NCBI RefSeq assembly: GCF_021391675.1
Contig: NZ_CP090095.1
Span: 1,865,501 to 1,929,500, forward strand
Length of the DNA: 64,000 nt
Reading direction: 5' to 3'
From: Neorhizobium galegae
GTDB taxonomy: Bacteria; Pseudomonadota; Alphaproteobacteria; Rhizobiales; Rhizobiaceae
Position numbers and translations under genes: made by a program
Shown here: positions 46,662-55,454 of the stretch, piece by piece
Numbering within the stretch: the stretch's first letter is position 1
Layout: the number at the start of each line of letters is the position of its first letter
Notes under the pieces: model-generated
What the model was told of the DNA's origin: nothing
Seen by the model: only the letters and a program-made list of their open reading frames with translations
Database searches by the model: none

Positions 46662-46782
46662 CTGCGCTTCGTGGCGCTCTTATAGAGAGGGGATTTCTTT
46701 CCTGCAAGCGCCAAAGCCATCTTTTTTACAAAAAAATGACGGCTTCTCCGGCGCCGGCGGTTTGAATGAAAATGGCGTCAAA

Positions 46783-47337
46783 TCAGCAGCTTAAAGGAGT
46801 GCCCTGAGCGTCGGTCCCGCAGGCTGCGGCGGGCGTTGCTTGCGGCATGCTGTAGACGCTGGCGGTGGTGGCGTTGAAATTCCGCCGCGGCAGATTGGCC
46901 GGAACCGGGCCGTTGCCGGATGGGGCGGCCGCAGCCATCGGCGGGTTCGCCGAAAAGATCGTACCGCTGTCGGCGCGCACGCCGGTCGATTGCGTCGCAA
47001 GGCCCGCGATCGAGGCCTGCTGTGGCTGTGCAGGCGCCGGCGGGAAGGTATTTTCCGCGGTGGGAACGGCGGCCGGCGCGGTTGCTGCCGGCGCCTGGGC
47101 TGACTGCGCCTCTGCCTTGGGGATGGCCGGATCGGCACGGCGGTTCGAGGCCGTGGTGCCGCCCTTGCCAGGGATGCCCTTGGCGCTCGCCGCCGCCGTG
47201 GTGCGCGGCGCCGGCGTCATGGCGTCAGCCGTCTTTTTCGTGGTGGTGCAGCCACTGAGCGTCAGCGCAGAAAGGCAGACGATCGCCAGCGTCACGCGGA
47301 CGTTCGAACACAGGAAAGGTGTTTTTGGCAAAGGCAT
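46783..47337 (-). CDS. Alanine/proline-rich lipoprotein
   Basis: A 184-residue predicted lipoprotein with the lipobox LTLSGC (Cys near 30, starting from the ATG at 47337; a longer start at 47415 is possible). The remainder is low-complexity, rich in Ala, Pro and Thr, with no domain I recognise. It ends in ACGTDAQGTPLSC, a pair of cysteines that may form a disulfide in the periplasm. It is monocistronic in appearance. Such disordered lipoproteins are often poorly conserved, so function cannot be inferred. Confidence 0.7.
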   Translation of the reverse strand: MPLPKTPFLCSNVRVTLAIVCLSALTLSGCTTTKKTADAMTPAPRTTAAASAKGIPGKGGTTASNRRADPAIPKAEAQSAQAPAATAPAAVPTAENTFPPAPAQPQQASIAGLATQSTGVRADSGTIFSANPPMAAAAPSGNGPVPANLPRRNFNATTASVYSMPQATPAAACGTDAQGTPLSC

Positions 47338-47505
47338 GCCCCGTCGGCTCCCATCGCGGGCGTCATGCCGCGAATCATCGTGTCCGAGCATCTCGCGGAA
47401 GAGCGCCATGAACAAGCCGGCCGGGGCAGGCGAGGTTAGCCTGGGGCAAGGTTGGGGAAAGAACGCGGCGGTTGAGTAAAAAAGAAGCCGCCGCGTTGAA
47501 AAGTT

Positions 47506-47946
47506 TTACCAGCTGCCGATATTCGGTGCTGAAGCCCAGGGTTCGGCAACCGGCAGGTTGTCGCCTTTCTGGAGGAGTTCGATCGAAATGCCGTCCGGCG
47601 AACGAACAAAGGCCATCCGGCCTTCGCGCGGCGGACGGTTGATGGTGATGCCGTTGTCCGAAAGGTGCTGGCAGAAATCGTAGATGTTATCGACCTCATA
47701 AGCGAGGTGACCGAAGTTGCGACCGCCGGTATAATCCTCGGTGTCCCAATTGTAGGTCAGCTCGACGCAGGGGGCGAGAACGTCCTTGGCTTCGCTGAGA
47801 TCGTCGGGGGCCGCGAGGAAGACCAGCGTGAAGCGGCCCTTCTCGTTGTCGATGCGCCGGATCTCTTTCAGGCCGAAAACGGTGGTGTAGAAATGAAGTG
47901 AGGCGTCCAGGTCTTTCACCCGGACCATGGTATGAAGATAACGCAT
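47506..47946 (-). CDS. gloA: Lactoylglutathione lyase (glyoxalase I)
   Basis: Converts the methylglyoxal-glutathione adduct to S-lactoylglutathione. The 146-residue enzyme has the vicinal-oxygen-chelate repeat pattern: [20 protein letters not shown] at the start (first His ligand), a Glu ligand in [26 protein letters not shown] (His ligand) and [11 protein letters not shown] (Glu ligand), as expected for a metal-bound glyoxalase I. GGAGGA lies about 10 nt before the ATG. Confidence 0.95.
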   Translation of the reverse strand: MRYLHTMVRVKDLDASLHFYTTVFGLKEIRRIDNEKGRFTLVFLAAPDDLSEAKDVLAPCVELTYNWDTEDYTGGRNFGHLAYEVDNIYDFCQHLSDNGITINRPPREGRMAFVRSPDGISIELLQKGDNLPVAEPWASAPNIGSW

Positions 47947-48168
47947 TATGGTGTCTTCCTCCGATAAATCCAGTCGCCGATAGACCTCGTTCGGGTCCGT
48001 GCTGGATATGGCGCAGACGCCAGCCTGGAGCAAGCCACTCTAGATAGAGATGAAGGTGGATAAAGCCAAGGCAGGGACTTGCGCTAGATGGTTAGCAGGA
48101 TGTTAATCTATCCTCTAAGAATCAGTTGATCGTCACGTCGTAACGCGTAATCGAGGGGCCGACAGGAT

Positions 48169-48747
48169 ATGGCAGACAGAATGTCATCGAAAGACGTTGG
48201 CAGTTTCGAAGAGCTCCCGGGCGAGCCGGTCGAGCTGATCGAAATCACTGGCGTCGTCAAATGGTTCGATGTGGCCAAGGGGTTCGGCTTCATCGTTCCA
48301 GACAACGGCATGCAGGATGTGCTTCTGCACGTGACCTGCCTTCGTCGAGACGGTTACCAGACCATTCTGGAGGGCACGCGCATCGTCGCGATGATCCAGA
48401 AGCGGGATCGCGGGTACCAGGCGTTCCGCATCCTGTCCATGGATCAGTCCACCGCCGTCCACCCCTCGGATCTTCCGCCGGTGCGCACTCACGTACAGGT
48501 GACTGCGACCAGCGGCTTGGAACGGGCCTTGGTGAAGTGGTTCAACCGCACCAAGGGTTTCGGCTTCCTGACGCGCGGCGAGGGGACGGAAGATATCTTC
48601 GTGCACATGGAAACGCTGCGCCGCTTCGGCCTCACCGAGCTGCGTCCGGGCCAGGTCGTGCTGGTGCGCTTCGGACCGGGTGACAAGGGCCTGATGGCGG
48701 CGGAAATCCACCCCGACAATCCCAATCCCGTGAGCCGGTCGCACTGA
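48169..48747 (+). CDS. Double cold-shock-domain protein
   Basis: A 192-residue protein with two CSD domains. The first, about residues 28-70, has [17 protein letters not shown] with the RNP1 motif KGFGFI and RNP2 DVLLHV. The second, about 120-165, has [18 protein letters not shown] with RNP1 KGFGFL and RNP2 DIFVHM. Such double-CSD proteins of Rhizobiales bind nucleic acid and are probably RNA chaperones. The stop overlaps the next gene start by 1 nt (TGATG). The ribosome site before the ATG at 48169 is weak (GGGGCCGACAGGAT). Confidence 0.92.
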   Translation: MADRMSSKDVGSFEELPGEPVELIEITGVVKWFDVAKGFGFIVPDNGMQDVLLHVTCLRRDGYQTILEGTRIVAMIQKRDRGYQAFRILSMDQSTAVHPSDLPPVRTHVQVTATSGLERALVKWFNRTKGFGFLTRGEGTEDIFVHMETLRRFGLTELRPGQVVLVRFGPGDKGLMAAEIHPDNPNPVSRSH

Positions 48748-49226
48748 TGCATTTCTCGTTTTCATCGTTTCTGAAAAGCGCCCTTGCGGCGCTTTTTCTC
48801 ATCCTGGCGGGCAGCGCGGTCGCGCAGGACGTGGCCTTTCCGCGCGAGGAGCTTTCGATCAGGACTGCGGCCGGCCAGACCTACAAGTTTTCCGTCGAGC
48901 TCGCTTTCACCGATGCCCAGCGCGAGCGGGGTCTGATGTACCGCAAGGTGATGGCCCCGGATGCCGGCATGCTCTTCGATTTCGGCACGCCGCGGCCGGT
49001 CTCGATGTGGATGGAGAACACCATCCTGCCCCTCGACATGCTGTTCATCCAGGGCGACGGCACGATCTCGCATATCCGCGAGAACGCGGTGCCCTATTCC
49101 CGCGACATCATCGATTCGCGCGGACCTGTGAAATTCGTGCTGGAGCTCAATGCCGGTCGCTCGAAGTCGCTTGGCATCAAGGCGGGCGACAAGGTGATCA
49201 GCAAACGCATCGGCAATCAGTGGTAA
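48747..49226 (+). CDS. DUF192 periplasmic protein
   Basis: A 159-residue exported protein. The signal peptide spans residues 1-26 (FLKSALAALFLILAGSAVAQ). The DUF192 core follows: QRERGLMYRKVMAPDAGMLFDFG, PVSMWMENTILPLDMLFI and LELNAGRSKSLGIKAGDKV. The fold is known but function is not. Coupled to the cold-shock gene by a 1-nt overlap, as is usual in Rhizobiales. An IS5-type element begins 15 bp after its stop. Confidence 0.93.
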   Translation: MHFSFSSFLKSALAALFLILAGSAVAQDVAFPREELSIRTAAGQTYKFSVELAFTDAQRERGLMYRKVMAPDAGMLFDFGTPRPVSMWMENTILPLDMLFIQGDGTISHIRENAVPYSRDIIDSRGPVKFVLELNAGRSKSLGIKAGDKVISKRIGNQW

Positions 49227-49240
49227 TTCTCAAACTCTTA

Positions 49241-50148
49241 GAGCCCGTCCGAGAATTGGGTTGAGTGATCGGGCCGATGATGATTCCAAGAAGGTGTCTG
49301 AAGCCTGAATGGAAGCGCCATGTGGAACCCGACCACCCGGCGGCAGTATAGTCGCAAACAGCCACGATACGAAACCGACCTGACGGACGCGGAATGGGCG
49401 GTGATAGCGCCCCTTCTTCCGCAGCCTGCGCCAAGGGGGCGTAAGCCAGCTTGGCCGCTGCGGGAGATCATCAACGCCATTTTTTACGTTCTGCGGGGCG
49501 GCATTCCCTGGCGTCTCATCCCGAAAGACCTGCCGCCCAAGAGCACGGTTTTCGGGTATTTCTGCCGCTGGCGTGACACTGGTGTCTTCACGCGGATCAA
49601 TCACTGCCTCGTCATGGCGGATCGCGAGCGGACCGGCCGCCAGGCCTCTCCAAGTGCTGCTGTGTTGGATAGCCAGAGTGTCAAAACCACCGAGAGCGGC
49701 GGTCCGCGTGGATATGATGCGGGTAAAAAGATCAAAGGCCGCAAGCGACAAGCAATGGTCGATATGGATGGACGTGCTCTCGTGCTTGATCCTCAACCGG
49801 CCGACGTTCAGGATCGCGATGGTGCCATCCCGGTTCTGCGACTGTCTCGGAAGTCCTTCCCGTTCGTTGCCAAGGCATTTGCCGACATGGGATACTCTGG
49901 CGACAGGCCGCAAAATGCGACACTGGTCGACGTCGAGATCGTCCGCAAGCCGAAGGATCAGGTCGGCTTTGCCGTTCATCCAAAGCGTTGGGTTGTCGAG
50001 CGCTTCTTCGCTTGGATCAGCCGAAACCGGCGGCTATGGAAAGACCCGGAAGCAACCATCAAGTCCGCCAAGGCCTTCCTTTATGCCGCATCCATCATGA
50101 CCCTCGTCAGACGGATCGCACGCCGCTCGTGAATTCTCGGACGGACTC
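49241..50148 (+). mobile_element. Complete IS5-family insertion sequence, 908 bp
   Basis: Terminal inverted repeats are visible: left GAGCCCGTCCGAGAATT (49241-49257) and right, read inward, GAGTCCGTCCGAGAATT (50148-50132), 16 of 17 identical. Both ends are flanked by TTA (49238-49240 and 50149-50151), a 3-bp target duplication as made by IS1031/ISL2-type IS5 elements. One transposase gene fills it. Removing it rejoins CTCTTAGGC between the DUF192 gene and tRNA-Pro, so no gene is broken. The intact ends and frame suggest recent or active insertion. Confidence 0.95.
49320..50132 (+). CDS. IS5-family transposase
   Basis: A 270-residue single-frame DDE transposase. A DUF4096-like N-terminal domain (about residues 18-90, YETDLTDAEWAVIAPLLP and LREIINAIFYVLRGGIPWRLIP) precedes the catalytic core: the first Asp in AVLDSQSVKTT, the second in FADMGYSGDRP, and the final Glu in WVVERFFAWISRNRRL within the YREK-like signature. 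The frame is intact, so the product may be active. The whole gene lies within the inverted repeats. Confidence 0.95.
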   Translation: MWNPTTRRQYSRKQPRYETDLTDAEWAVIAPLLPQPAPRGRKPAWPLREIINAIFYVLRGGIPWRLIPKDLPPKSTVFGYFCRWRDTGVFTRINHCLVMADRERTGRQASPSAAVLDSQSVKTTESGGPRGYDAGKKIKGRKRQAMVDMDGRALVLDPQPADVQDRDGAIPVLRLSRKSFPFVAKAFADMGYSGDRPQNATLVDVEIVRKPKDQVGFAVHPKRWVVERFFAWISRNRRLWKDPEATIKSAKAFLYAASIMTLVRRIARRS

Positions 50149-50228
50149 TTAGGCTTTCGAATGGCCAAGGGTCCATTTTGCAGTTGCGGCACAAGGGGGA
50201 ACCGTGTATCTCGCAACCACCGTAGGAA

Positions 50229-50305
<77 letters not shown>

Positions 50306-50356
50306 TGCTTTTAGGTGAGGCTCCTTATCCGTTCCATTCCATGGAGCGTTACAGGA

Positions 50357-50662
50357 ATGGCCGCCAAGATCTATCGTCCCGCAAAGACCGCCATGCAGTC
50401 CGGCAAGGCCAAGACCCATCTCTGGGTGTTGGAATTTGACCAGGAACAGCCGCGCCGCATCGATCCGATCCTTGGCTACACCTCCTCCGGCGACATGAAG
50501 CAGCAGCTTCGGCTGACCTTCGAAAGCCAGGAACAGGCGGAAGCCTATGCCAAGCGCGAAGGCATCGAATACCGCGTCATCCAGCCGAAGGATCCGAATC
50601 GTCAGATCGTTTCCTACACCGACAATTTCCGCTTCAGCCGCACCCAGCCCTGGACGCATTGA
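50357..50662 (+). CDS. NDUFS4-like ETC complex I accessory subunit
   Basis: A 101-residue protein homologous to the mitochondrial complex I subunit NDUFS4 (18 kDa, AQDQ), encoded apart from the nuo operon in alphaproteobacteria. The family core reads AAKIYRPAKTAMQSGKAKTHLWVLEF then RIDPILGYTSSGDMKQQLRLTFESQ and YADN-like SYTDNFRFSRTQPWTH. It binds the peripheral arm of complex I in related species. It stands between two tRNA genes, a common rhizobial order. AGGA lies just before the ATG at 50357. Confidence 0.93.
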   Translation: MAAKIYRPAKTAMQSGKAKTHLWVLEFDQEQPRRIDPILGYTSSGDMKQQLRLTFESQEQAEAYAKREGIEYRVIQPKDPNRQIVSYTDNFRFSRTQPWTH

Positions 50663-50705
50663 TTTTTTAGCCGCTCGGGCCTTTCCGAGCGCCGCTGCCG
50701 AGATC

Positions 50706-50782
50706 GGCCCCTTAGCTCAACTGGATAGAGCAGCTGCCTTCTAAGCAGCAGGTCGCAGGTTCGAGTCCTGCAGGGGTCGCCA
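50706..50782 (+). tRNA. tRNA-Arg (TCT)
   Basis: This 77-nt tRNA has acceptor GGCCCCT/AGGGGTC, anticodon loop CTTCTAA with TCT, T-arm GGTTCGAGTCC and encoded CCA. Confidence 0.96.
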
Positions 50783-50822
50783 GCCTTGATCTTGTCCGAC
50801 CCGTTCCAACTGAGCCGCGCGA

Positions 50823-51125
50823 CTACCTGGTGCGGTACACAGACATGGCCACCGGGTATGCATAGACGCCCCGGTAGAAGAACCCATTGCGATACAAACA
50901 ACCCCGCAACCGCACCGCAGGCAGACTGGTCTCTGCTATCGCTCCAGCCTCCGCCAGACCAGCTTCAGGGAGGCATCGCGCCAGCGCCCTGTTGTACGCC
51001 TGCATGAGCTGAGGGCTGCTTTCCACAGGCACTGCTCCGTAGAGCCGCAAATCCGACCGGGCTTCAGCCGCAATCGATGTGCAGGCTAGGCCAAGTGCCA
51101 CGCCCAATGCGAGCTTGAGGTTCAT
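50823..51125 (-). CDS. Small secreted hypothetical protein
   Basis: A 100-residue exported protein with a signal peptide (LALGVALGLACTSIAAEA). Mature features are two cysteines (ARCLPEA and RGCLYRNG) and a C-terminal aromatic run GFFYRGVYAYPVAMSVYRT. The ATG at 51125 follows GGAGAGCG. No family is recognised. It is divergent from the secreted protein gene at 51455 with about 329 bp between. Confidence 0.6.
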   Translation of the reverse strand: MNLKLALGVALGLACTSIAAEARSDLRLYGAVPVESSPQLMQAYNRALARCLPEAGLAEAGAIAETSLPAVRLRGCLYRNGFFYRGVYAYPVAMSVYRTR

Positions 51126-51248
51126 ATGTCCGCTCTCCGCTTGATAGGATGCCGCGTGAAACGCGATGTCAGGCGATTTGTTCCTGAACTCCTTGAAAGG
51201 CAGTCCGCCGCTGCCCGCGAAAAATGCTGGGCTCGCGAAACCCCATTC

Positions 51249-51281
51249 TTGCCGCATTGAGGATTCGGAATTGCCGCATTG
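51249..51281. repeat. Pair of 11-bp direct repeats, 22-bp period
   Basis: TTGCCGCATTG occurs at 51249-51259 and 51271-51281, two helical turns apart, in the divergent region between two secreted-protein genes. It could be a paired operator. Confidence 0.4.
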
Positions 51282-51396
51282 TTTCATATGATGCATCTTG
51301 TCGGTTCCGTAGCGTCACGCGAGCGGAAGACAGATCGGCGATTGAGCGGCCACGGCCCTCGGCAAACGCCTTCAACACATTGAAATGGTTTTCATT

Positions 51397-51416
51397 CGGG
51401 CAGTTCGAATTGCCCG
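51397..51416. promoter_or_regulatory. Inverted repeat upstream of secreted protein
   Basis: CGGGCA-GTTCGAAT-TGCCCG is a 6-bp perfect dyad with an almost palindromic centre, about 40 bp before the ATG at 51455. It could be an operator or a leader hairpin. Confidence 0.4.
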
Positions 51417-51454
51417 GACCCTTCGCTTGTTTTGAGCTTAGAGTGGGGATTCAT

Positions 51455-52111
51455 ATGAAAAGGATATCATCCGCGGGCGCGGTTTTGGCGCTTGCGTGTT
51501 TTTTGACGGCTGGTCCGGGGTTTGCGGAAGACAAGCCACTGATCTGGAAGCCGATCCGAAATTCCGACACCAGCTACTCGGTCAAGCTCGGCCTCAAGCT
51601 GCCGACCAGGCTCGAAACCGAGGCCGGCGTGTCGATGGGCGTCGATACGTCGACGAGCGGAACTCCGGTCGATACGCCCATCAAGTTCTGGAGCAATTTC
51701 ACGGCGGAAAAGATCCAGACGCCCGCCTATCAGCTGAACCGCGGCGTCGGTGTCGATCTCGACGGCAATACCGGCAGCGCCGGGATCACCATGAATTATT
51801 ACGAAAAGGAAATCGCCACGCCGACGATCGATATCGAGAGGCGCAGCAGCTACGGCCTGCGGTATGATGGGACCTCGGGAGAATGGCGAGGACTCGATGC
51901 CAGCCAGTCGGTTCGCCTGTCGCATAGCCCGAGCAGCACGGCGCTGGTCGGGCGGGCAAGCGGCAGCAACGGGTTTCGCACGGTCGGGGCGGGCGTCGCC
52001 GTGGAAAAGAGGCTCGGCCGGGACATGACGGTCAGCGGTGCGCTTGACCGCAGCTCGGATGCGCCCGAACCGGTCACGAGCGTCAATGCTCGTTATTCCT
52101 TCCGCTGGTGA
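51455..52111 (+). CDS. Secreted hypothetical protein, beta-rich
   Basis: A 218-residue exported protein with a clear signal peptide (residues 1-24, AGAVLALACFLTAGPGFAE). The mature part alternates short polar and aromatic strands (LGLKLPTRLETEAGVSMGV, VGVDLDGNTGSAGITMNYYE) and ends in NARYSFRW, with a terminal aromatic residue typical of outer-membrane beta-barrels. That suggests a small barrel or surface protein, but no family is recognised. A terminator with T-run on the minus strand sits 8 bp after the stop. Confidence 0.7.
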   Translation: MKRISSAGAVLALACFLTAGPGFAEDKPLIWKPIRNSDTSYSVKLGLKLPTRLETEAGVSMGVDTSTSGTPVDTPIKFWSNFTAEKIQTPAYQLNRGVGVDLDGNTGSAGITMNYYEKEIATPTIDIERRSSYGLRYDGTSGEWRGLDASQSVRLSHSPSSTALVGRASGSNGFRTVGAGVAVEKRLGRDMTVSGALDRSSDAPEPVTSVNARYSFRW

Positions 52112-52140
52112 AACGAAAACGGGGCGCCGAAGCGCCCCGT
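52111..52140 (-). terminator. Rho-independent terminator of aapJQMP
   Basis: On the minus strand ACGGGGCGC-TTCG-GCGCCCCGT is followed by TTTTCGTTT, about 22 bp after the aapP stop codon. The stem-loop may also serve the convergent gene at 51455. Confidence 0.9.
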
Positions 52141-52161
52141 GATTGCGTGCCCGTAAAGCCG

Positions 52162-52935
52162 TCAGTGCAGGATTTGGCTCAGGAAGAGCCTCGTGCGCTC
52201 GTGCTGCGGGTTGTCGAAGAACTCCGCCGGCGAGTTCTGTTCGACGATCTGGCCCTGGTCCATGAAGATCACCCGGTGGGCGACCTGGCGGGCAAAGCCC
52301 ATTTCGTGGGTGACGCACAGCATGGTCATGCCTTCTTCCGCAAGGCTCACCATCGTATCCAGCACTTCCTTGACCATTTCCGGGTCGAGCGCCGAGGTCG
52401 GCTCGTCGAACAGCATGATCTTAGGCTTCATGCACAGCGAGCGGGCAATCGCCACGCGCTGCTGCTGGCCGCCGGAAAGCTGGCCCGGATATTTGTTGGC
52501 CTGTTCCGGGATCTTGACGCGGGCCAGATAATGCATGGCGATCTCTTCCGCCTGCTTCTTCGGCATCTTGCGCACCCAGATCGGCGCGAGCGTGCAGTTT
52601 TCGAGGATCGTCAGGTGAGGGAAGAGGTTGAAGTGCTGGAACACCATGCCGACTTCGCGGCGCACTTCGTCGATCTTCTTCAGGTCGTTGGTAAGCTCGA
52701 TGCCATCGACGATGATGTTGCCGGCCTGGTGTTCCTCAAGGCGATTGATGCAGCGGATCATCGTCGATTTGCCGGAACCGGACGGGCCGGCGATGACGAT
52801 GCGTTCGCCCTTCATCACCTTCAGGTTGATGTCGCGCAGCACGTGGAAATCGCCGTACCACTTGTTCATGCCGATGATTTCGACGGCAACGTCGGTAGCC
52901 GAGACGGTCATTTTTTTGGGTTGGGCGTCTGCCAT
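52162..52935 (-). CDS. aapP: General L-amino acid ABC transporter ATPase AapP
   Basis: The 257-residue ATPase of the Aap system, which imports many L-amino acids and can also mediate efflux in rhizobia. It has Walker [10 protein letters not shown] (about residues 49-57), the signature [15 protein letters not shown], Walker [15 protein letters not shown] and the H-loop VTHEMGFAR. The family N-terminus MADAQPKK...[18 protein letters not shown] is present. It is the last gene of the operon, 48 bp after aapM, followed by a terminator. Confidence 0.96.
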   Translation of the reverse strand: MADAQPKKMTVSATDVAVEIIGMNKWYGDFHVLRDINLKVMKGERIVIAGPSGSGKSTMIRCINRLEEHQAGNIIVDGIELTNDLKKIDEVRREVGMVFQHFNLFPHLTILENCTLAPIWVRKMPKKQAEEIAMHYLARVKIPEQANKYPGQLSGGQQQRVAIARSLCMKPKIMLFDEPTSALDPEMVKEVLDTMVSLAEEGMTMLCVTHEMGFARQVAHRVIFMDQGQIVEQNSPAEFFDNPQHERTRLFLSQILH

Positions 52936-52983
52936 TTTTATCCCCTTAGTTATCGTTTGTGGCTAGGCACAGCTTCAGGTCGG

Positions 52984-54141
52984 CTATCGCCTCAGGTTGG
53001 TGTCGAGGTGCCGCTCCATGAAGGCGGAGTAGCGCGACATGCCGAAGCAGAACAGCCAGAAGATGAAGCCTGCGAAGATGAGGCCCGTGATTGGTGTGAC
53101 GGGGCTGATCCAGGTCGTGTCGGTGAAGTTCAGCTGTACGATCCCGAGAAGGTCGAACATGCCGATGATCGACACCAGCGACGTATCCTTGAAAAGGCCG
53201 ATGAAGGTGTTGACGATGCCGGGAATGACCAGTTTCAGCGCCTGCGGCATGATGATCAGCCGGATCTTCTGCCAATAGCTGAGACCGAGCGAATCGGCGC
53301 CCTCGAACTGCCCCTTCGGGATGGCCTGCAGGCCGCCGCGAACCACCTCGGCCATGTAAGCGGAGGCGAAGATCGCCACGCCCACCAGCGCCCGCAGGAA
53401 GTTGTCGATCGTCCAGCCGGTCGGCAGGAAGAGCGGCAGCATCACGTTCGCCATGAACAGCACGGTGATCAGCGGCACGCCGCGGATGACCTCGATGAAG
53501 GTGACGCAAAGAATGCGGATCACCGGCATCGTCGAGCGTCGCCCAAGCGCCAGCAGAATGCCGACGGGAAGCGAGACGGCAATGCCGACGAAGGAAAGGA
53601 TCAGCGTCACCATCAGACCGCCCCAGAGCGGGGTCTCGACCTTCTGGAGCCCGAACACGCCGCCATGCAGCAGGAAGAATGCGACGATCGGCAGGCCGAC
53701 GAAGAGCAGCAGGGCGTTCAGGCCCTTGCGAGGCAGCTTCGGCATCAGGACCGGCACGAGCAGGCCGATGAACAGGATCGCCACCAGCATCGGCCGCCAG
53801 CGCTCGTCGATCGGATAGCGCCCGAACATGAATTGCTGGAAGCGGTCGCCGACAAACGCCCAGCAGGCGCCGCTCCAGCCATTCGGCTTGATGCCGCCCT
53901 GTACCGCGGTGGTGCAGAACGAGCGGTCGGTCCCGAACCACGCCGCCTGGACGAATAGCCAGTTGATCATGCCGGGCAGCGTCCAGACCAGCAGGGCAAC
54001 CGCAAGGATCGTCAGCGCGGCGTCTTTCGGTGTGGCCAGAAGATTGGTGCGGATCCAGCCCGAGGCGCTCCTGGTGCTGAGCGGAGCGGGGGTCGGGTCG
54101 ATCATTTCCTGCCGGACATAGGCAATGTTTTTCGTGCTCAT
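52984..54141 (-). CDS. aapM: General L-amino acid ABC transporter permease AapM
   Basis: A 385-residue permease. Rhizobial AapM and AapQ carry long N-terminal extensions with additional helices before the core, and this protein shows that ([20 protein letters not shown] near residues 40-60). The core has eight or so helices and the EAA loop [24 protein letters not shown] with [14 protein letters not shown] typical of polar amino acid permeases. It ends [18 protein letters not shown] ([12 protein letters not shown]). It starts 4 bp after the aapQ stop. Confidence 0.94.
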   Translation of the reverse strand: MSTKNIAYVRQEMIDPTPAPLSTRSASGWIRTNLLATPKDAALTILAVALLVWTLPGMINWLFVQAAWFGTDRSFCTTAVQGGIKPNGWSGACWAFVGDRFQQFMFGRYPIDERWRPMLVAILFIGLLVPVLMPKLPRKGLNALLLFVGLPIVAFFLLHGGVFGLQKVETPLWGGLMVTLILSFVGIAVSLPVGILLALGRRSTMPVIRILCVTFIEVIRGVPLITVLFMANVMLPLFLPTGWTIDNFLRALVGVAIFASAYMAEVVRGGLQAIPKGQFEGADSLGLSYWQKIRLIIMPQALKLVIPGIVNTFIGLFKDTSLVSIIGMFDLLGIVQLNFTDTTWISPVTPITGLIFAGFIFWLFCFGMSRYSAFMERHLDTNLRR

Positions 54142-54145
54142 GATC

Positions 54146-55339
54146 TTACCTCTCCACCAGGGCCATTTTGGCGTTGAACCAGTTCATGAACAGCGAGGTC
54201 GTGATACTGATGCTGAGATAGACGACGAGCCAGATCGACACCACCTCGATCGCCTGCCCGGTCTGGTTCATCGTGGTGCCGCCGGTGGCGACCAGTTCCG
54301 GAAAGCCCACGGCAATGCCGAGCGACGAGTTTTTCGTGAGGTTGAGATATTGGCTGGTCAGCGGCGGGATGATGACCCGCATTGCCTGCGGTACGACGAC
54401 GAGGCGGGTCGTGGTGCTGGGCTGCAAGCCGAGTGCCGCGGCCGCTTCGCTTTGCCCCTTGGCGACGGCCCGGATGCCGGCGCGGATCGTCTCGGCGATG
54501 AACGAGGCCGTATAGAAGGACAGAGCCAGGTAAAGAGCCACGAATTCCGGCGCGATCACGGATCCGCCCGACAGGTTGAAGCGGCCGGCGATCGGGAAAT
54601 CGAACGTCAGCGGAGCGCCGACGGCAAGGAAGGCGAGGACCGGCAGGCCGACGATCAGCCCGATTGCCGCCCAGATCGTATGGAACTGCTGACCGGTGCG
54701 CATCTGCCGCTGTTTTGCCCAGCGCGCCACGATGAACGTCGCAACGATGGCAATCACCAACGCAGGGGGGATTACCCATGCGGTATCGCCCCAGACGGGT
54801 CTGGGGAAGGCGAGGCCACGGTTGTTGAGCACCATGCCAAGCGGCAGCTTGAGCGAGTCCCGAACCTGCGGCAGGGACGAAAGCACGCCCTTGTACCAGA
54901 AGAAGATGATCAGCAGCACCGGGATGTTGCGGAACACTTCCACATAGACGGTGCAAAGCTTTGCGATCAGCCAGTTCTTCGAAAGACGGCCGATGCCGAT
55001 GATGAAGCCGATGGTGGTCGCGGTGATGATGCCGAAGAACGCCACCAGGATTGTGTTGAGGAAACCGACGAGGATGGCGCGCCCGTAGGTCGAATCGCTT
55101 GAATATTCGATCAGCGAGGCGCCGATGTCGAAACCGGCGCGGCCCTTGAGGAACTGATATCCGGAAGCGGTACCGGAGCGCGCAAGGTTGGCGACGGTGT
55201 TGTCGAAAATCGACCAGCCGACGCCGACGACGATGACGAGCGTGAGGATCTGGAAAAAAATAGCCCGGATCTTTGGATCGTAGATATAGGATCTGAGAGT
55301 TCGCGCTTCGGAAGGCGCAATTGCAGCGTGATCTGTCAT
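54146..55339 (-). CDS. aapQ: General L-amino acid ABC transporter permease AapQ
   Basis: A 397-residue permease partner of AapM. The N-terminal part has [22 protein letters not shown] and the [14 protein letters not shown] signature of the family. The EAA-type loop is [22 protein letters not shown] with [19 protein letters not shown]. It begins 115 bp after aapJ; that gap holds two hairpins, so expression of aapJ and of aapQMP may differ. Confidence 0.94.
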   Translation of the reverse strand: MTDHAAIAPSEARTLRSYIYDPKIRAIFFQILTLVIVVGVGWSIFDNTVANLARSGTASGYQFLKGRAGFDIGASLIEYSSDSTYGRAILVGFLNTILVAFFGIITATTIGFIIGIGRLSKNWLIAKLCTVYVEVFRNIPVLLIIFFWYKGVLSSLPQVRDSLKLPLGMVLNNRGLAFPRPVWGDTAWVIPPALVIAIVATFIVARWAKQRQMRTGQQFHTIWAAIGLIVGLPVLAFLAVGAPLTFDFPIAGRFNLSGGSVIAPEFVALYLALSFYTASFIAETIRAGIRAVAKGQSEAAAALGLQPSTTTRLVVVPQAMRVIIPPLTSQYLNLTKNSSLGIAVGFPELVATGGTTMNQTGQAIEVVSIWLVVYLSISITTSLFMNWFNAKMALVER

Positions 55340-55359
55340 GCTGGCCTTTTCCCCTGTGA

Positions 55360-55384
55360 CCTCATTTTTGAGGTCTTTTTCTTT
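55360..55384 (+). repeat. Short hairpin between aapJ and aapQ
   Basis: GACCTCA-TTTT-TGAGGTC followed by TTTTTC on the plus strand lies between the genes. For a minus-strand transcript it forms a stem without a T-run and so is not a terminator for the operon. Confidence 0.5.
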
Positions 55385-55408
55385 TTATGCGTTTTTTTGT
55401 TTTAGGTG

Positions 55409-55438
55409 GGGATAAGGCGGCATTGGCCGCCTTATCCC
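55409..55438 (-). promoter_or_regulatory. Strong mRNA hairpin just after aapJ
   Basis: GGGATAAGGCGGC-ATTG-GCCGCCTTATCCC has a 13-bp perfect stem 17 bp after the aapJ stop, without a T-run in the direction of the operon. Such stems usually protect the 3' end of the binding-protein mRNA and allow excess SBP over permease. Confidence 0.7.
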
Positions 55439-55454
55439 GTCTTGGTCTGGCCGA

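Larger units (their letters stand above)
46347..46673. repeat. Tandem 92-bp direct repeat holding tRNA-Glu
   Basis: The block from GGAAGTGGCACG to TGCGCTTCGTGG occurs at 46347-46438 and again at 46582-46673, with one mismatch just after the tRNA body. About 145 bp separate the copies. This is a duplication of tRNA-Glu with its flanks rather than two unrelated tRNAs. Confidence 0.9.

Noticed and set aside
47464..47508. Hairpin before the lipoprotein and after gloA as terminator
   Set aside because: An 8-bp CGCGGCGG stem is present, but the T-run lies in the loop and none follows the stem, so I do not call a terminator.
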